64,000 bases of DNA from Quillaja saponaria (taxonomy: Eukaryota; Streptophyta; Magnoliopsida; Fabales; Quillajaceae), in NCBI GenBank assembly GCA_029379385.1, contig CM055611.1:17120062-17184061 (forward strand). The letters are read 5' to 3'. Below the pieces are notes generated by a model that saw nothing but the letters and a program-made list of their open reading frames with translations, ran no database searches and was not told where the DNA came from. Positions 11,801-24,796 of the stretch are shown here, in pieces. A program made the position numbers and the translations under genes. Numbering within the stretch: the first letter of the stretch is position 1; each line of letters begins with the position of its first letter.

Positions 11801-14800
11801 ATAAGGCTAAATGATACTGACCACTATCCATATGACTAGACTCATTAACAATAACCGGAATTCATCTTTTCCAATTAGGTAAGTTGCAAACTGAGACTTC
11901 TGAGCTAGCATCATACCATCAAATTCTAAATCATACAACCCAGTATAAGCTACATTGTCAACAATAGTTACAATGCAATGCATCATGAAGTTCTAAATTT
12001 TTTGCACTTACAAATACAATTTTTATAATAACTGAGATATCTAAAATCTGTTGTGAAGTTAACTATAAGTACAAAATGAATTTGCCTATCTTCCTTGTTA
12101 AAACTTCTAAAAACTAATTAGTCGAAGAAAGGAATTATTTTATTCCATAAGATACTACAGTTCTGTCGTTTGAAATATTAAGCATCTATTTATGCTGGTG
12201 ACATGCATCAGAGTGTCTACCACCTTTCTAAAGAAAACAAGGAGAAAGATAAAATTGTATATATCTACTCAAGTTAGTAAAAAAAAAAAAAAAAAAATTT
12301 ACATACCAAACAGTAGGAACTCAAGCCACCGGAGTAAGAGTGATCCAAACTACGATCAGCCAAGAACTGTTTCAGTGCGAAAGCGAGCGGAGTAGCAGCT
12401 GGAAACTGTTCTGTCAGCTCCTTAACCTGGCAATGATGTATATTTATTGTTTATTATCAAGATAGAAATGAAAATAGGCTGAAACAAAATACTTTTCTAT
12501 TAAAAAAAAAAGGGTTGGCAAAATGCAGATACTGTCTAAGGTCAAACTGATAAACATCAAACTTCATCTTTTTCTTTATGATGACCTATATTTTGAAAAG
12601 CTACACAAAAGGTTCTCTAACAAAAGACAAATAGTTGTTAAAGCACCCTCAGATCTGACTATCTTTAAGGCTTAAACTCGTTAATGGGAAAGCCTTCTCT
12701 TCCAAGCATTCAAAAGACAAGTAGTAAATAGAGAAAATAGAACATAAAAATGAACATAAACCTAAAGTGCCAAAATATATTCCCCTCATAACAGGAAAAA
12801 ACCAGGAAACAACATAAATTGGTCTCATAGAAGGAGATTGTGGAACATAAAGATCACCATAAAGAACTGAACTAAATTGTTACTCATAACTAACAAGTAT
12901 ACACTTGATAAGAACTTATCATTTCAATTCTCTTTATCACATAGATTAGCAAGACACAGCCAATACATATCCCACCCCACCTCACCCTTACTCCCTTAGG
13001 CCTAAAGCAAGCTGCATCACTTACTTTTGCTATTGTTTCTGAGTGATAACATATATGCAGTGACTTATCAATGAGATTTTATAATAGTCTTGGGAAGTTA
13101 ATTCATATAACTGAACACTTTTATGCTCAACAAAAATGTTTGTGAAACAACAAATTTCCAGTCATGTGCGAGCGCAGCATTTCCTGGCAGGGTTTCCTTT
13201 AAGAGTCAGACATCCATGATCTGTTAGGGGGACGTGACAGTGGGAGGAAGGAAAATGGGAGGAAAAATTGAACAGAAATAACTTACATTACACTCATTTT
13301 CTTTCCTCTTACTTTCACCTCTCCCAAATATAGCCTCAACCTTTCCTTTTATAATTATTCAAGAAAATGATATCGCAGAGCTACAGAAACTCAAGAATTT
13401 CTTTTCAAGTTTTAAGCAAATAATGAAAGTACCATATTCTCTTCATCATATGATAAGATATTGGGGGGAAAGAGAAACTCAAGGTGCGCATTGGTCTCTG
13501 TTCACCAGTCACCCTATCAAAGTAACTTGCAGCAACAGTATTGAACCTCTATTGCAGAGTTGATTGAACATTTGAACTTGGTTTTTTTTATTTCCTGAAA
13601 ATTTGACAAGCACTTTTCCCTTTTTCTTGATTTTGTAGAACAACTAGAGAATGGGTATAATTCAAAGTAAATACTCAATATCCATTCAAAGATAGAAGAA
13701 CTAGATCGAACTTCAAATCCCAGAAGTTTACCAGCTCTGTCGTTTGGAGTCCTGTATGTGATGGTGACTTGAAACTAATATCAACGCGAACAGTTCTAGA
13801 GTCCTTTGTGTTATCAGAATTTATCTGTGAGCATTTTGGCAAAGCAGAATCTTCCAACCCAACCACATCGGAATGAACATCATTGCCATGTTCACCAGTT
13901 GTACAAGTTGATTCCTCCTTTGGTGATTGTACATTAGAAGCACAAGAGATAATGATGTCGTGAGGAACTTCCACCATTAGCATGATAATAGGTATCTAAG
14001 AGTGCAAAAGTACAGTATAAGAAGATAAGAGAATTTATTAATCACTGGACACCGGATATCACAAATGTTTGAATAAGTGATCTTACAGCTGTATTTTCCA
14101 CAGTCTTCAAAGAATCATTTTTCACCCAATCCTGATTGGCAAGATACCTAGCGGCATGCTGTCAGACCCATCAAGCAATGAGAGGCTACAAGAATACATG
14201 ACACCTAGAAGAAACCTACCACTATCAAGTAAATGGCGAATCTATTCTAAAAAGACCCGATACCAACAGAAAACAGATATCCTTCGGTTGGATTAAAAAA
14301 ATTTACACAGCCTAAGACCAATATCACAAACACTTGTGCAAAGACCACATAATTGATATGATAAAAACACAATACACTAGAATATCGAAAGGGGTTACAG
14401 AGTCTAAATTCTAAAACCAACAACATTTAGGAGAACCCGATTTTGATGCAAAGTTTGATTATCCATTTTCTGAAAAGCTTAAGCTCGTAGAAAACATGCC
14501 CAACTATGTGATATGATAGCAAGCTCTAACACACTAATGCCTTCTTTTGGGTGTTAGATAACATGAGCAATGTAAAAGTACACATAAATCAAATAAGATG
14601 AACAAAATGACTTGGTACCATGCTTTGAGACTATTATATGCAAAGGAAAACAATTTAAACAAATTAGACTCCAAAAGATGTGTCACTACAAGTCTAAAAC
14701 TATACCACAGAAAAATTATTGTCATACCTGGAGACAAGTTTCTTTTATACCATTGCGACCCTCTAGTATCCCTGCTTCTTTTATAGGTTCCTGAAAAATG

Positions 14801-15347
14801 TTGTCAGTGAGAAAAAGAAAAAAAAAACAGCAAAAAAGGGAGAGGAAGTAGAAGAAGAATGTTATATTTTTTTCATAGGAGAATAAAAGTATAGAAAAGA
14901 TGGGCGTTACTCTTTTTACTCCTAGGAGAATAAAATGGAAAAATAAGTGTTCTAAACAGAGGAGTGGGCCTGCAAGTTCAATAAGCCAGCCGATGGTGTA
15001 TATGAATAGTACCTATACCCTTTTCCTACAAAAATTTAACAACTCACCCATCGGCCACAACCCTCTGAATCTTTCAACCTGGTCACAGGCTTCCAGGTTA
15101 ATACAGATCATAGATTGTAGATTGCCTAGCAGGAATTTGACCAGTACTTGAAATTAAAATCTTTAAGAGTTAAATAAGAACCAAGGTAAGACCCATCCTT
15201 ACTGAAGGCAGTCTAAAATGACGTGATTGTCAGTATAAGAGATGCCTGCTTTTATAAGTAAATAAAGACAATCCAACTATGAAAATCTCCAATAAAAGAA
15301 TGATATGGCAAAGCAGTACCACCTAAATAGATGCTAGATGTACAATT

Positions 15348-15390
<43 letters not shown>

Positions 15391-18300
15391 AGGGGAGAAC
15401 ATGATTAGAAACAATCAAAAATCTTTTATTCTCAAGAAATTTATATAATTTGTGACATTGACAATTCAACGGTGTTCATAGAAGTTCACCAAAAAAAATG
15501 GGGTGAATTATATTTATCAAAATCCCATACTTTTTTAATAATAATAAACTCATCCCTATATTAGATAACAGTCTTTTACAAATGTGTACGTCTCTAAAAC
15601 CTAAACAATTCGCATACTAAAATCATCCATATTACTAAATAGTATTTATGCTTTACAGAACTTCATCATTTGATTCTTGCAATTTTTCTGTTGTTTCTAG
15701 AGAATTTCTTTGTAATATCTAGTAGACAAATTTATTAGTTTTGGTATGTTTGATATGATAGTAATTATGTATAAAGTATAAATATTATACATGTGCTGAA
15801 CCCTACTTTAACTTATCAATCTTGACTCTCTCCATTTCTAGTTCAATGACAGCATCAGCTTTCACAAACATTCATTGGAAATAAAATAACTAAAAGTTAG
15901 TACCAGATTCCTCACTGGAGGGAGACAAACAACAAGATCCACATCACTTGTCGGAAGGGACAAACCAGTTGCAGTTGAACCAAATATGTTTGTCCTGGAC
16001 CTAGGCCATAGAACTTGGAGAGACCTTGTAACTCTCTTGACAGCCCAATTGATGTAAGGCTTCCTTGCCATATTTTCTGCTGCAACCTAGCATCCATCAT
16101 ATCAAACAAAGAATCAATCAAACGTAAAATCACCAGGATATTTTTCTTCTCATTTCTACCTCCCCCCCCCCCCCTTTTTTGGATGGCTTAAGAATCTAAA
16201 ATTCTGATATAAATAATGGACTGGAATGAAGATTGATAACAGCAATAATGAATGAGTTCTCTACCTGTTTACAGAACGAGTCAATCTCATCATGAAGAAG
16301 ACTGTGCATCAAACACAGAGACTCACTCCGTGTGGGACAGCTCTGTAGCTCAGGTGGTTGCAGAGGGATTGTGACATCCGGCTGTATAATTAAAAACAAA
16401 TTTAATCAACAACATGCAAACAACTGAATCTAAATGACTTGTAAAAACACCTTTCGTACATGCTCCTGATCACGAGCTAGCTGTGATATTGCAATTAGTC
16501 GATCCTGCAAAAGGGCTGCAGGCAGAGGCTGAATAATTGGACGGGCTGCAAGACTTTTACTTCTCCAAGAAGGCCAAACAACTTCGGCACCATCCTTTCT
16601 TAGACAAGCTTCCTCCAAGTTATTTCCATCATGATACCAGCCTCTCATACCCCAGTGCCTTGGACTGGAACTACCAGATCTAACAGTTGAAAAACCCCTT
16701 TGCTTTCTGGAGTCACTAACAGGGGAAGGTGGAGGTGGACGTGGAGCCCGGGGAACACAAAGCACTACAGGAGATGGTGGCCGCTTGATACGAGGTTGCT
16801 CACGCCTAGTAAGAGGAAGGCATGGACTCTTATGATCATGACTAGGCTTAAACTCAGACCTTGATCTTTCCCTTGACAAACTTGGAATGATTATTGGCCT
16901 TAGAATGGGGTATGGATGCGGCTCAACAGTCTTAGTTTCAATGTCACCTGTTAAATTGTTTGCCACAGACCGAGAGGTATCCTCTTCTGCTGCTGAGTCC
17001 GTCACTGGTGGCGAAGAATGCATTCCAGTTACTTCATTACTCGACACTACATAACCAAGAGCCTGATGTCCAGGCCCCAAAGGGTCAAAAGGAGAACAGA
17101 ACGAAGCAGCAGTAGGTGAAGTTAAACCATTTGTGCTATATGAAGACGAGAAAGCAACCATATCATCCACAGCCCTATTCATGTCAGCTTCAGGCCAAGC
17201 CCAGATGCTATCATCAGAACTAAGAGAGGGAGGTCGTGAGAAACCTGTCCCTGGATGATCAGAAGGATCCCAGTACATTATGCCGCCGCCAAAATATTGA
17301 TTATAATCTATACCAGAAACTGGATGAACTTCAAACTCTTCCTCTGATATCCAGTGACTGTCACATTCATCCACTAGTTCCTGAGCATTTGTCAGATCTG
17401 GCACATCTGCCAAATCCCCTGAATATCTCCTTTCTTCATCAAAGGTTTTTGCACTAAGCTGCATGTACTGAGGAGCCAAACCCTTAGAAAGAGTAGACTG
17501 ACGTCTAGATAAAAATCCAGAATCATAATTACATGTCAGTGATGGAGCAATACCACCTCGAACCACTGGTGGCCAATCTAAACTCACTGGGAGTGGTCGA
17601 GAAAGAATTTTGTTACACCCACCTTCAACTGGAGAATTTCTTGCCTGCTGCAATGTTGGAAGGAAGGAATGGCAAAAATGATTATGCCAGTTGTGCCCAA
17701 CATCCAGATGCAATCTATCAGTGGCAGCAGGGAGATGGGGGTTAACAGATGGAATGTAAATCGATGCAAAACTAGGCCACTCATATGGACTGGATTTTGA
17801 AAAGGTTGAAGTTCTAACATCATATATGTTCCTATTATATTGCTCTTTAAACAGCAGTGGTTCTTCCTTAACTTCAACTGGTCTGATTGATTTCTCCAGA
17901 AAAACTGATTTTGTGTCTGATTCACTGATACGCAAAGAGTACAGGTTGGTATCTTCATTGCTGAAGACACTACCAACCTCCAACACAGGGACAGGTGGAG
18001 TTACAATGTTACAATCTAGACTAGAATTTGATCTATCTAATCCGGAAGATGAACTTTTGTTTGCATTCGAAAACAAATAACATTCTGGACCTGAATTATT
18101 GCAACTTCCCCTAGAAACTTCAGTACGAAATCCTTGAATTCTTGGGGTGGAATTGTCCTCTCTGGTAGACCCTTTACAAGAACTAGAAAGGCTTGATTTT
18201 GAAGCAGTGATGTCATTGCCATTTGAGTTGCCATTCTTGACATGCTGAATTGTAGAATTGTCAGATACCTTATCGGATATAGCCACCTCACATTCAGAAA

Positions 18301-21300
18301 TAATAGAGGTGGAAAAAGCATCCATGGCAGACCTTTGAGAATCTCCAACTTTACTTTTGACGGTGGAGTTTCTATTTTTGTTTTTTTCTTTCTTACTTCT
18401 TCTAGAAGTTGTACGGAGTTTTGCCACACCAGATCCCTGGTTATGTTCCTGATAACATGTAAACAGTTAAAAACCACTTAAATCATTAGGAAGAAATATG
18501 ATCCAGAAAGAAAGTTATCACAACCATTTCAAAGGATGAGGATGATCCACATATGTCCTTCCTCAGAGGCACATCGTAGATTTGCCTGGACTCCATCAAA
18601 TCAGACTCCTCTTTGTCAGCCAGTTCAATATCCAGATCCTGGATGTCATGAAAAAAATTAAAACGAAAATTCTGCATAGTTGTAAGTTTGTATAAAAGGA
18701 AAACAGCCAATTCTCAAAAAGAAAGCAGTACCTTGACAGATTTCTCTCGTGAAATATCATCAACACGTGACTTTGGGACAGGAATTGGCCTTTTTACAGA
18801 GCGGGACCTCCCCTTCTTTTTACGACTACAAGTACCAGACTTTTCTTTGGATTTACTTGGCAAAGACTTCTTATTTTCCTCCCCTAAAAGTTCATGTTTT
18901 GTGCAATCAAGTGAAATAACCATAAGAAGTCCTCGCAATTTTCTTGCTATGCAATCCGAAACGGTACTTACAGAAGCCAATGTGCTAAAAAATAATTTTC
19001 CAATATCATATTCACTATTTTGACATGACAATATCATTGTAATAATATCTAGAAGCACAACCAAACAATTAAAGATACTGGTTAAGGAAGGAGGATTTCT
19101 AGAAGGAGAAACACGGTTAACAATTGTGCCAAGCTCTATATCGTCTGCAAATCTCCGGATAGTTCTGGCTGATTCGGTAAAGTTGTATTTCAATGATTGT
19201 GCCACACCAGTATTGAAGAGCCATAGCTCATCCTCCGAGGCACTACTTGCCCCCTCCAGAATTTCACGAGTCTGAAAACTTAATAAACAAAAGTCAGCCT
19301 AATAATAAGAAAAATTCAAAAATAAGTACTGATTTATTCTTTTCTTTTTTGACAAGTCATTAATGCACATATACTTTCCAAAAGACGAAAATCATGATCA
19401 TGATGATTACAATAACAAACACTCAAGTTCAGCATTGTAAACTCATATACAAGAGGAAACACTCACATTATGCAACTTAGACAAGATCTAAGAACACATA
19501 GTTACACATACTACTGACTTCAAAATAATTCGTCTTTCATAACTTCAAATTCACAATCTTTGCTAAATTTTCAAAAACCAACTAGGTTCCAGGGCTTGTA
19601 TTTCATAATTACTAATATTTACCAATTTTAAGAAAAGATGTATTAGTCAAATTAAGATACCACTATCTTCGCTGACAGAGAGAGAATACCAAGAGAAATT
19701 CAAGACGCTTGGATTGAGAATGAGTTAAGTTGCACAACATGTGTATTACAGTTGAAACATGCAAAAGATCGCTTTTATTGTATTCAAAATCTTTTAAAGA
19801 CCTTGGAATGTTTTTCCAATATTCCAATACTGTCTATTTTAAAAGAAAAAGTTGCAATAGCAGCATTAGAGTACTTTGTATCTTCATTTGGAATTTGAGG
19901 TATATTTTCCATGTTTTCAAAGGCCTAATTTAGAATTTAAGAAGATAAAAATATTCATAAACTGAACTTTTGTTAGTATTATTTAATAATACATATTTCC
20001 TATTAATTAATAATAGTAAGTATATCTTCAGCCTGTATACGAGTTATTAAGTGATATACTGTAATTAATATTAATGGCAGAATTTCATGCAGCTTTAGCC
20101 AAAGTGTGTCCTGTTCATATCATACACGTTATCCAATACACCTAGCTTATACAATCTCTAACTTTTTATATCTGTAGTACAAGGTTTTCCAAGATACCTT
20201 TGCCTATACTATTTAAATTTGGGAGTGGGCTTCTCAATAAATACATCTCTCCAGAATTCAATATCAATGTTCTTTTATGTAGCTCAATAGATCCACTTCT
20301 AATTCTCATAGCTCTTCCTAGTACTTTTAAACTTCCATTCAAACTATGTACAGTTAATTGGAATTGTTAATTAGTTAGTTCCACTTTGAACAATAGTTAT
20401 ACAATCTATCGCTATAGAATCACATGAATAACGTTTTATACAATCTATCGCTATAGAATCACATGAATAACGTAAGAGTATTCACATTTTTGGGAATTGT
20501 TAACTGCTTAATTACATAAAGCATTAATTAGGCAATCTGATTAAAAGTTCCCAGAAAGTACCAAAGATTTTGCCCCCTTTCCCAAGATCGTAGTCAGGAC
20601 CTTCTTTCTCATTGAAGAATCCAAATTTCCGCACCAGTCCACACATCCCTTCTTCCTCCAATACACATTTGCTGAAACACCTGCTCCGTTCAGCTTCTCT
20701 TTCAATTTCACCCCTCTCTTTTTCCCACTGTTGCTGTTCAGCCAAGCCAACCGCATTGCCACCTCTAACCTATTTGCCACGAATGCCTGAATACTATAAT
20801 ACCCTTTCGATTTCAACCATTGTAATTCCAGCCAATCAGCTCCCAATTCACTCTCTTCGCCTCTTAAAAAACTCCCATTTGATACTTCATCCATTGCCTC
20901 TACAAACCGATCCACATTCTCAACAAAGTCCTCTGCCACAGTCATGGTATCAAGATTCTTAACGGAACACAAACACTCCTCAATTTTCTCTCCCTCCCTC
21001 GACCCAAATAAACGAGAGGAGTCAAGAATCCATCTTTCCAACTCATTGGATTCAGCAACACGAGACAGCAACCCAAATGACTTCTTGTGGCAGAGGCTGG
21101 GGAGATAAGGAGGATCAAGTGAGGGGAGGTCCGAGAGGATGATGAAGAATCCATGACCATGAGTTCGGATCTTCCCAACCATTTGAATTAGAATTTGTAC
21201 AAATTTCGAATCAACGATTGTGAGATGAGCTTGGCGTTGATGGACAGTGAGAGATGAGAACCATTTGAGGATGAAAGACCTGGGATTAGGGTTAGAGCTT

Positions 21301-21434
21301 GGTGGGAGAGAGTGAGAGTGGTAGAGAGAGATGTGGGAGGTGAGCGAATCGATGAGTTGGGGGTGAGCCATGAGCGAGTTGGTGAGAGGCTTCAGGGAAG
21401 GTTTGTCTGGAAAATTATTGCGTTGTTTGGACAT
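5815..21434 (-). CDS. MEE44: TRF/Cid1-like nucleotidyltransferase (MEE44/At4g00060-like), 15 exons
   Basis: Fifteen exons, high to low: 21434-20562, 19271-18732, 18638-18525, 18448-16451, 16381-16265, 16086-15904, 14790-14728, 14158-14087, 13995-13732, 12426-12307, 7943-7884, 7019-6979, 6839-6762, 6651-6567, 5940-5815. All junctions are GT-AG and in phase, giving 1577 residues. Residues about 1-1175 are a long N-terminal region, Ser-rich and probably disordered in the 666-codon fourth exon. The Pol-beta-type core follows: FGS at about 1249-1251, SDVDLVV with Asp 1262 and 1264, and the third acidic residue in RVDISF (Asp 1392) after a roughly 60-residue hydrophilic insertion. A PAP-associated part has SGGLSSYC (about 1440-1447), NFGSLLMDFLYFFG and NNVGRN. 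The family adds nucleotides to RNA 3' ends; the specificity here is unknown. The start at 21434 is the first in-frame ATG; Met22 (MAHPQLID) is an alternative. The MEE44 name is from memory of the family. Confidence 0.9.
8026..8042. repeat. C homopolymer, 17 bp
   Basis: Seventeen consecutive C on the plus strand in the nucleotidyltransferase intron 7944-12306, so 17 G in its pre-mRNA. A second G-rich patch of the plus strand lies near 8481-8496. Confidence 0.85.
9790..10700 (-). mobile_element. LINE reverse-transcriptase remnant
   Basis: Minus-strand frames show the C-terminal part of a plant LINE reverse transcriptase. An open segment at 10231-10572 reads like MDKLTYAIQD...WCMLFTDNIAL...SKGLRLSWAKTEY...DVFKYLASFIQ. 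Upstream, 10573-10700 resembles the preceding GxxxGSxLSPYLF region. Downstream, to about 9800, are broken pieces like RLKGKFYRTAVRLIMLYG. The catalytic FADD motif has become FTDN and stops and frameshifts break the frame, so the copy is dead. It sits in the same orientation as the nucleotidyltransferase gene, in its largest intron (7944-12306). Confidence 0.8.
10740..11060. other. Less AT-rich intronic segment, unidentified
   Basis: This part of the long intron is visibly less AT-rich than its surroundings and has a 64-codon open frame on the minus strand. It may be part of another decayed element. I see no recognisable domain. Confidence 0.25.
15351..15389. repeat. G homopolymer, 39 bp
   Basis: Thirty-nine uninterrupted G on the plus strand, in the intron between the GS/DxD exon (15904-16086) and the next exon (14728-14790). 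The sense pre-mRNA would carry 39 C. A run this long in an AT-rich plant genome is exceptional. It could adopt G-quadruplex structures on the plus strand, and its exact length may be unreliable in an assembly. Confidence 0.85.
16162..16174. repeat. C homopolymer, 13 bp
   Basis: Thirteen C on the plus strand followed by T6, in the short intron 16087-16264 of the nucleotidyltransferase gene. It is the third C/G homopolymer in introns of the same gene. Confidence 0.8.
20397..20474. repeat. Perfect 39-bp tandem duplication
   Basis: Two adjacent 39-bp copies beginning TTATACAATCTATCGC, at 20397-20435 and 20436-20474, in the first intron of the nucleotidyltransferase gene about 90 bases from the 3' edge of exon 1. 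It looks like a recent replication-slippage event. Confidence 0.85.
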
Positions 21435-24400
21435 TCTTGCAGGTCGGAAGTTTTCAATTTTCCCTGATTATGACAAAGGGAGAGAAGAAAATGGAGCGAT
21501 TCTTGCAGGTCAGGGATGGATGGGTTTTTTATCGCCGGATTCGGTTTCTTTTCTCGTCAAGCCTCCGGATTATTTTCTTTCCTTATTTTTCTTTTTCTTT
21601 TACTTTGTTTAGAAAAGTAACAGAAAGTACTTTTTCTTCAATATTACAAAAATTCTATAACAAAATCTCTATTTATATTTTATTATAAGTCCTGCTAAGA
21701 ATTTTCTTTTAAATAAATTTTAAATTGAAACATGTTATACCACTTCTGCCCTTTTTAGGACTAATTTTATATTTAAAATATTGATTAAGTAAACTAATTT
21801 TAAAAATCACATAACACAAAAATATATATATATATATACATTTATGATATAATCATAATAAAAAAATAAAAAAATTATTAATATATTTAAATTTTAAATT
21901 TAGATTTTTTTTTTGTGTTATCAATTTTTAAAAATATATATCAATACAAGTTAAAGTTAAAAATTGTATTATCTTATTAGAAAAATATGAAATAAGATAA
22001 TGAGAACTTATTAAATTTTATAACTTTTTTTTTTATAGGAAGGGTGAATGGAGGAATAAATTCATGTATGACCTCGTGGGTAGCAAAAAATATAAAGTGT
22101 CGTTGACCAAGAGATCACTAGCATGATTTTAAATTTTAAATTTTTCTAGTGATTATCTCATAAGTTTATTAGTTTTCTAATTTTATGTTATGTGATTTAT
22201 TAAAAATTGTTTCCCTTAATTAATATTTTAAACTTAAAAATTAAACATAAAAAGGGTATAAAATATTTTAATTTAAAATTTAGGACTTATTTAAGATTCT
22301 TATAAGTAAAACTTATAACTTATATGTGAAGTAATGTAAATTTGCAATAATAGTTATTTGGAATGTTGAAAGAAAAGTATTACTTATCTTTATTTTTTTC
22401 TTTCTCTTTTTATGAGAAGAGTGCCTAATTTTATTATTGTTAGGCTCACTAATTATTAAGTTATATTTTGCCCTCGTAAAGTACCATTTATAGTTTAGAC
22501 TTACCTATCGTTAGACACTTTCCATCTAAATTAACAAGAAAATGAGACTCAAGTGTTGTAATGTGCATAGCGCGTGAGTTTCAATTTCAAATAAATGATA
22601 TTTTACTCTCTTATGGTATCAATATTCTTAAAATCATACATGTAGTTCATTATATTTTAAAATGCACCTGTAGTTTGGATTAAAATATTTTTGCACACGA
22701 ATATGATACATGATTGATGATTCATAATGGTGTACATTTCTGATGCTAAAATCTTCTTTTATTTTTTTAACAGTCAATTTCTTCATCCAGCTCACAGAGC
22801 AATTGATATTTTATCAAAAATAGGGGTCAACTTTTTGATATTATTTTAGAGAATGATCAACCATCACACACAACTAATTATAACACTTATTATTTTGGAA
22901 ACATGAAATATGAGAAGTATTCCCCCACGTGATGCACCATCCATCATTATGAACAATCGCAACAAACCACAAATATACAAGCCAAAAAATTGAGATACTT
23001 CTATGCACCATCCATCTACATTTTGGGTTTGATATGTAAACCCAAAAGTGTAATTGAGTGAGATGGATCTAATACATCTCTTGGCATTCTCATCTCAAAT
23101 TGAAGTCTTTCTTTATCAATAAGATTTTTAATCGAGGACATTGGCAGATCTGGAATTCAAGTTGAGCTATGAGAAATTGGCAGATCGAGACCAAGTTTAA
23201 ATAAATAATCGAGGACATGATGTGATCACCTATGTGGCTAACGAATGTTAACAAAGTAGTTTAAAGACTTATTTTATCTTTTCGGGACTCTTAAAATTTG
23301 AAGAGCTTTTTAATCAGTTTGTATATAGAAAAATAAAAATAAAAATATGACACACTCTACTAAGCAAGAAAATCAAACATTATCATATAGAAAAAATGTT
23401 AATCGTTGGATATGCTATTGCCAAATAATTAGGTATTCCATGTGTACTTTGTCATATATATAGAAAAGTATTATGTCTCGTATGTTTGAAAATGTTTGGG
23501 ATATTTTCCCTCAACCAAAATTGTTAATCTTGTAGACAAAAAATATTAAGTGGATTAAAGCATAAATTTTTTATGGCATGTGTTCTGAATTGACAATTTT
23601 TTTTGTGGGAAATTACATCTCTGGCTCTCAAAACTATCAATTTTTATCAAATTTTTTATAAAAATATTTTTGTGGTCTCACTTTCTCATTGCTATGTATG
23701 TCACTCATCTTTCTTGGAAAAAAAAATATAAATTTATTAAACAAATTTATCAATTTGGGAAATTTCTTATTTCTCATTCATAAATTTGAAGACAAAAAAA
23801 TAATGATAAAATTCCTAACTTTTTTGAAAGTGCAAAAATCACCCCGTATATTATTTTTATAGTTTTTAGAGAGATGATGAGAAAGATGAGTTGAAGGTTG
23901 TGAGAAAAAAAAAACATAAAGATATGAATTTGAAAAATTATTTTGTTTTATTTCTTTTTCCTTGTCAACTTAGCACAAATGTGAAAAATGATATTATATT
24001 TTAAGACAGATCATGAATTTATACAAACTGTTAATAAGGTTGAGAAAAAAATATCACAAATATTTTATGTGATAACTTTAAAAGAGTGTTAAATGTAGTT
24101 TAACTATCATATATCTTAAAAATTATATTACAAATTTGAAATTTCTATATTTTTTTTTCCTCTACTCGACCTTATAATTTTTAATAAAAAAAATAAATCA
24201 AAATGACATTTATCTTTCTATGTTATACTTTTATCAATTTTGTCAAATTTTTTTTAAAAATGTTTTCTATTTCTTTTCTCAGCCAAACACTGTTACAATT
24301 TTAAATGAAAATTACTGATATAACTTTAAATAAATTATTATTTTTCATGTGTGTTGAGTTGATAAAAGAAAAGAAAAGAAAAAAAAACTCTACTTTTTCA

Positions 24401-24796
24401 CTCCTGGCATGCATTATTTTTCTCATTATTCTCTCTCCATTCTTTTTTATATTTTCTCTGAAAATCATGATAGGTCAGCGAGATTTGTACATTTTTTTAA
24501 AATTGACAAAATCTATTAAATTTTTATTTTCTTAATGATTTATGTATGAGGAACAATTAAAAAAACTGACCATAGATATTGTTTTTACTGATTTTTAAAT
24601 TGTTTTGGAGTGAGGAGTGAGGAAAGAACGAGGGTGAGCGAGACAGAAAATTATAGTGTCCTAACTTAGATAAACAAAAAGTTTTCGTTAAATGTACTAA
24701 CAAAAAATTGGATTGCTACATGATCTTTGATGAAGATTTTTTACTATAAGGATACTTTGACATCAATTTTTTATGACGAAACCAAATAATATTAAG
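21435..24796. other. AT-rich intergenic DNA, promoter side of the nucleotidyltransferase gene
   Basis: Very AT-rich, without a credible reading frame. The first few hundred bases above 21434 should hold the promoter of the minus-strand gene, but I see no decisive TATA box. The rest is long A/T tracts and short AT microsatellites (for example 21822-21838). Confidence 0.4.

Noticed and set aside
17584..18477. Overlapping frames on both strands across the large exon (130 and 146 codons)
   Set aside because: They are shadows of the 666-codon exon 16451-18448, which joins in phase with its neighbours and fits the gene.
20612..20962. 116-codon plus-strand frame
   Set aside because: Antisense to the first exon of the nucleotidyltransferase gene, with no promoter or domain of its own.
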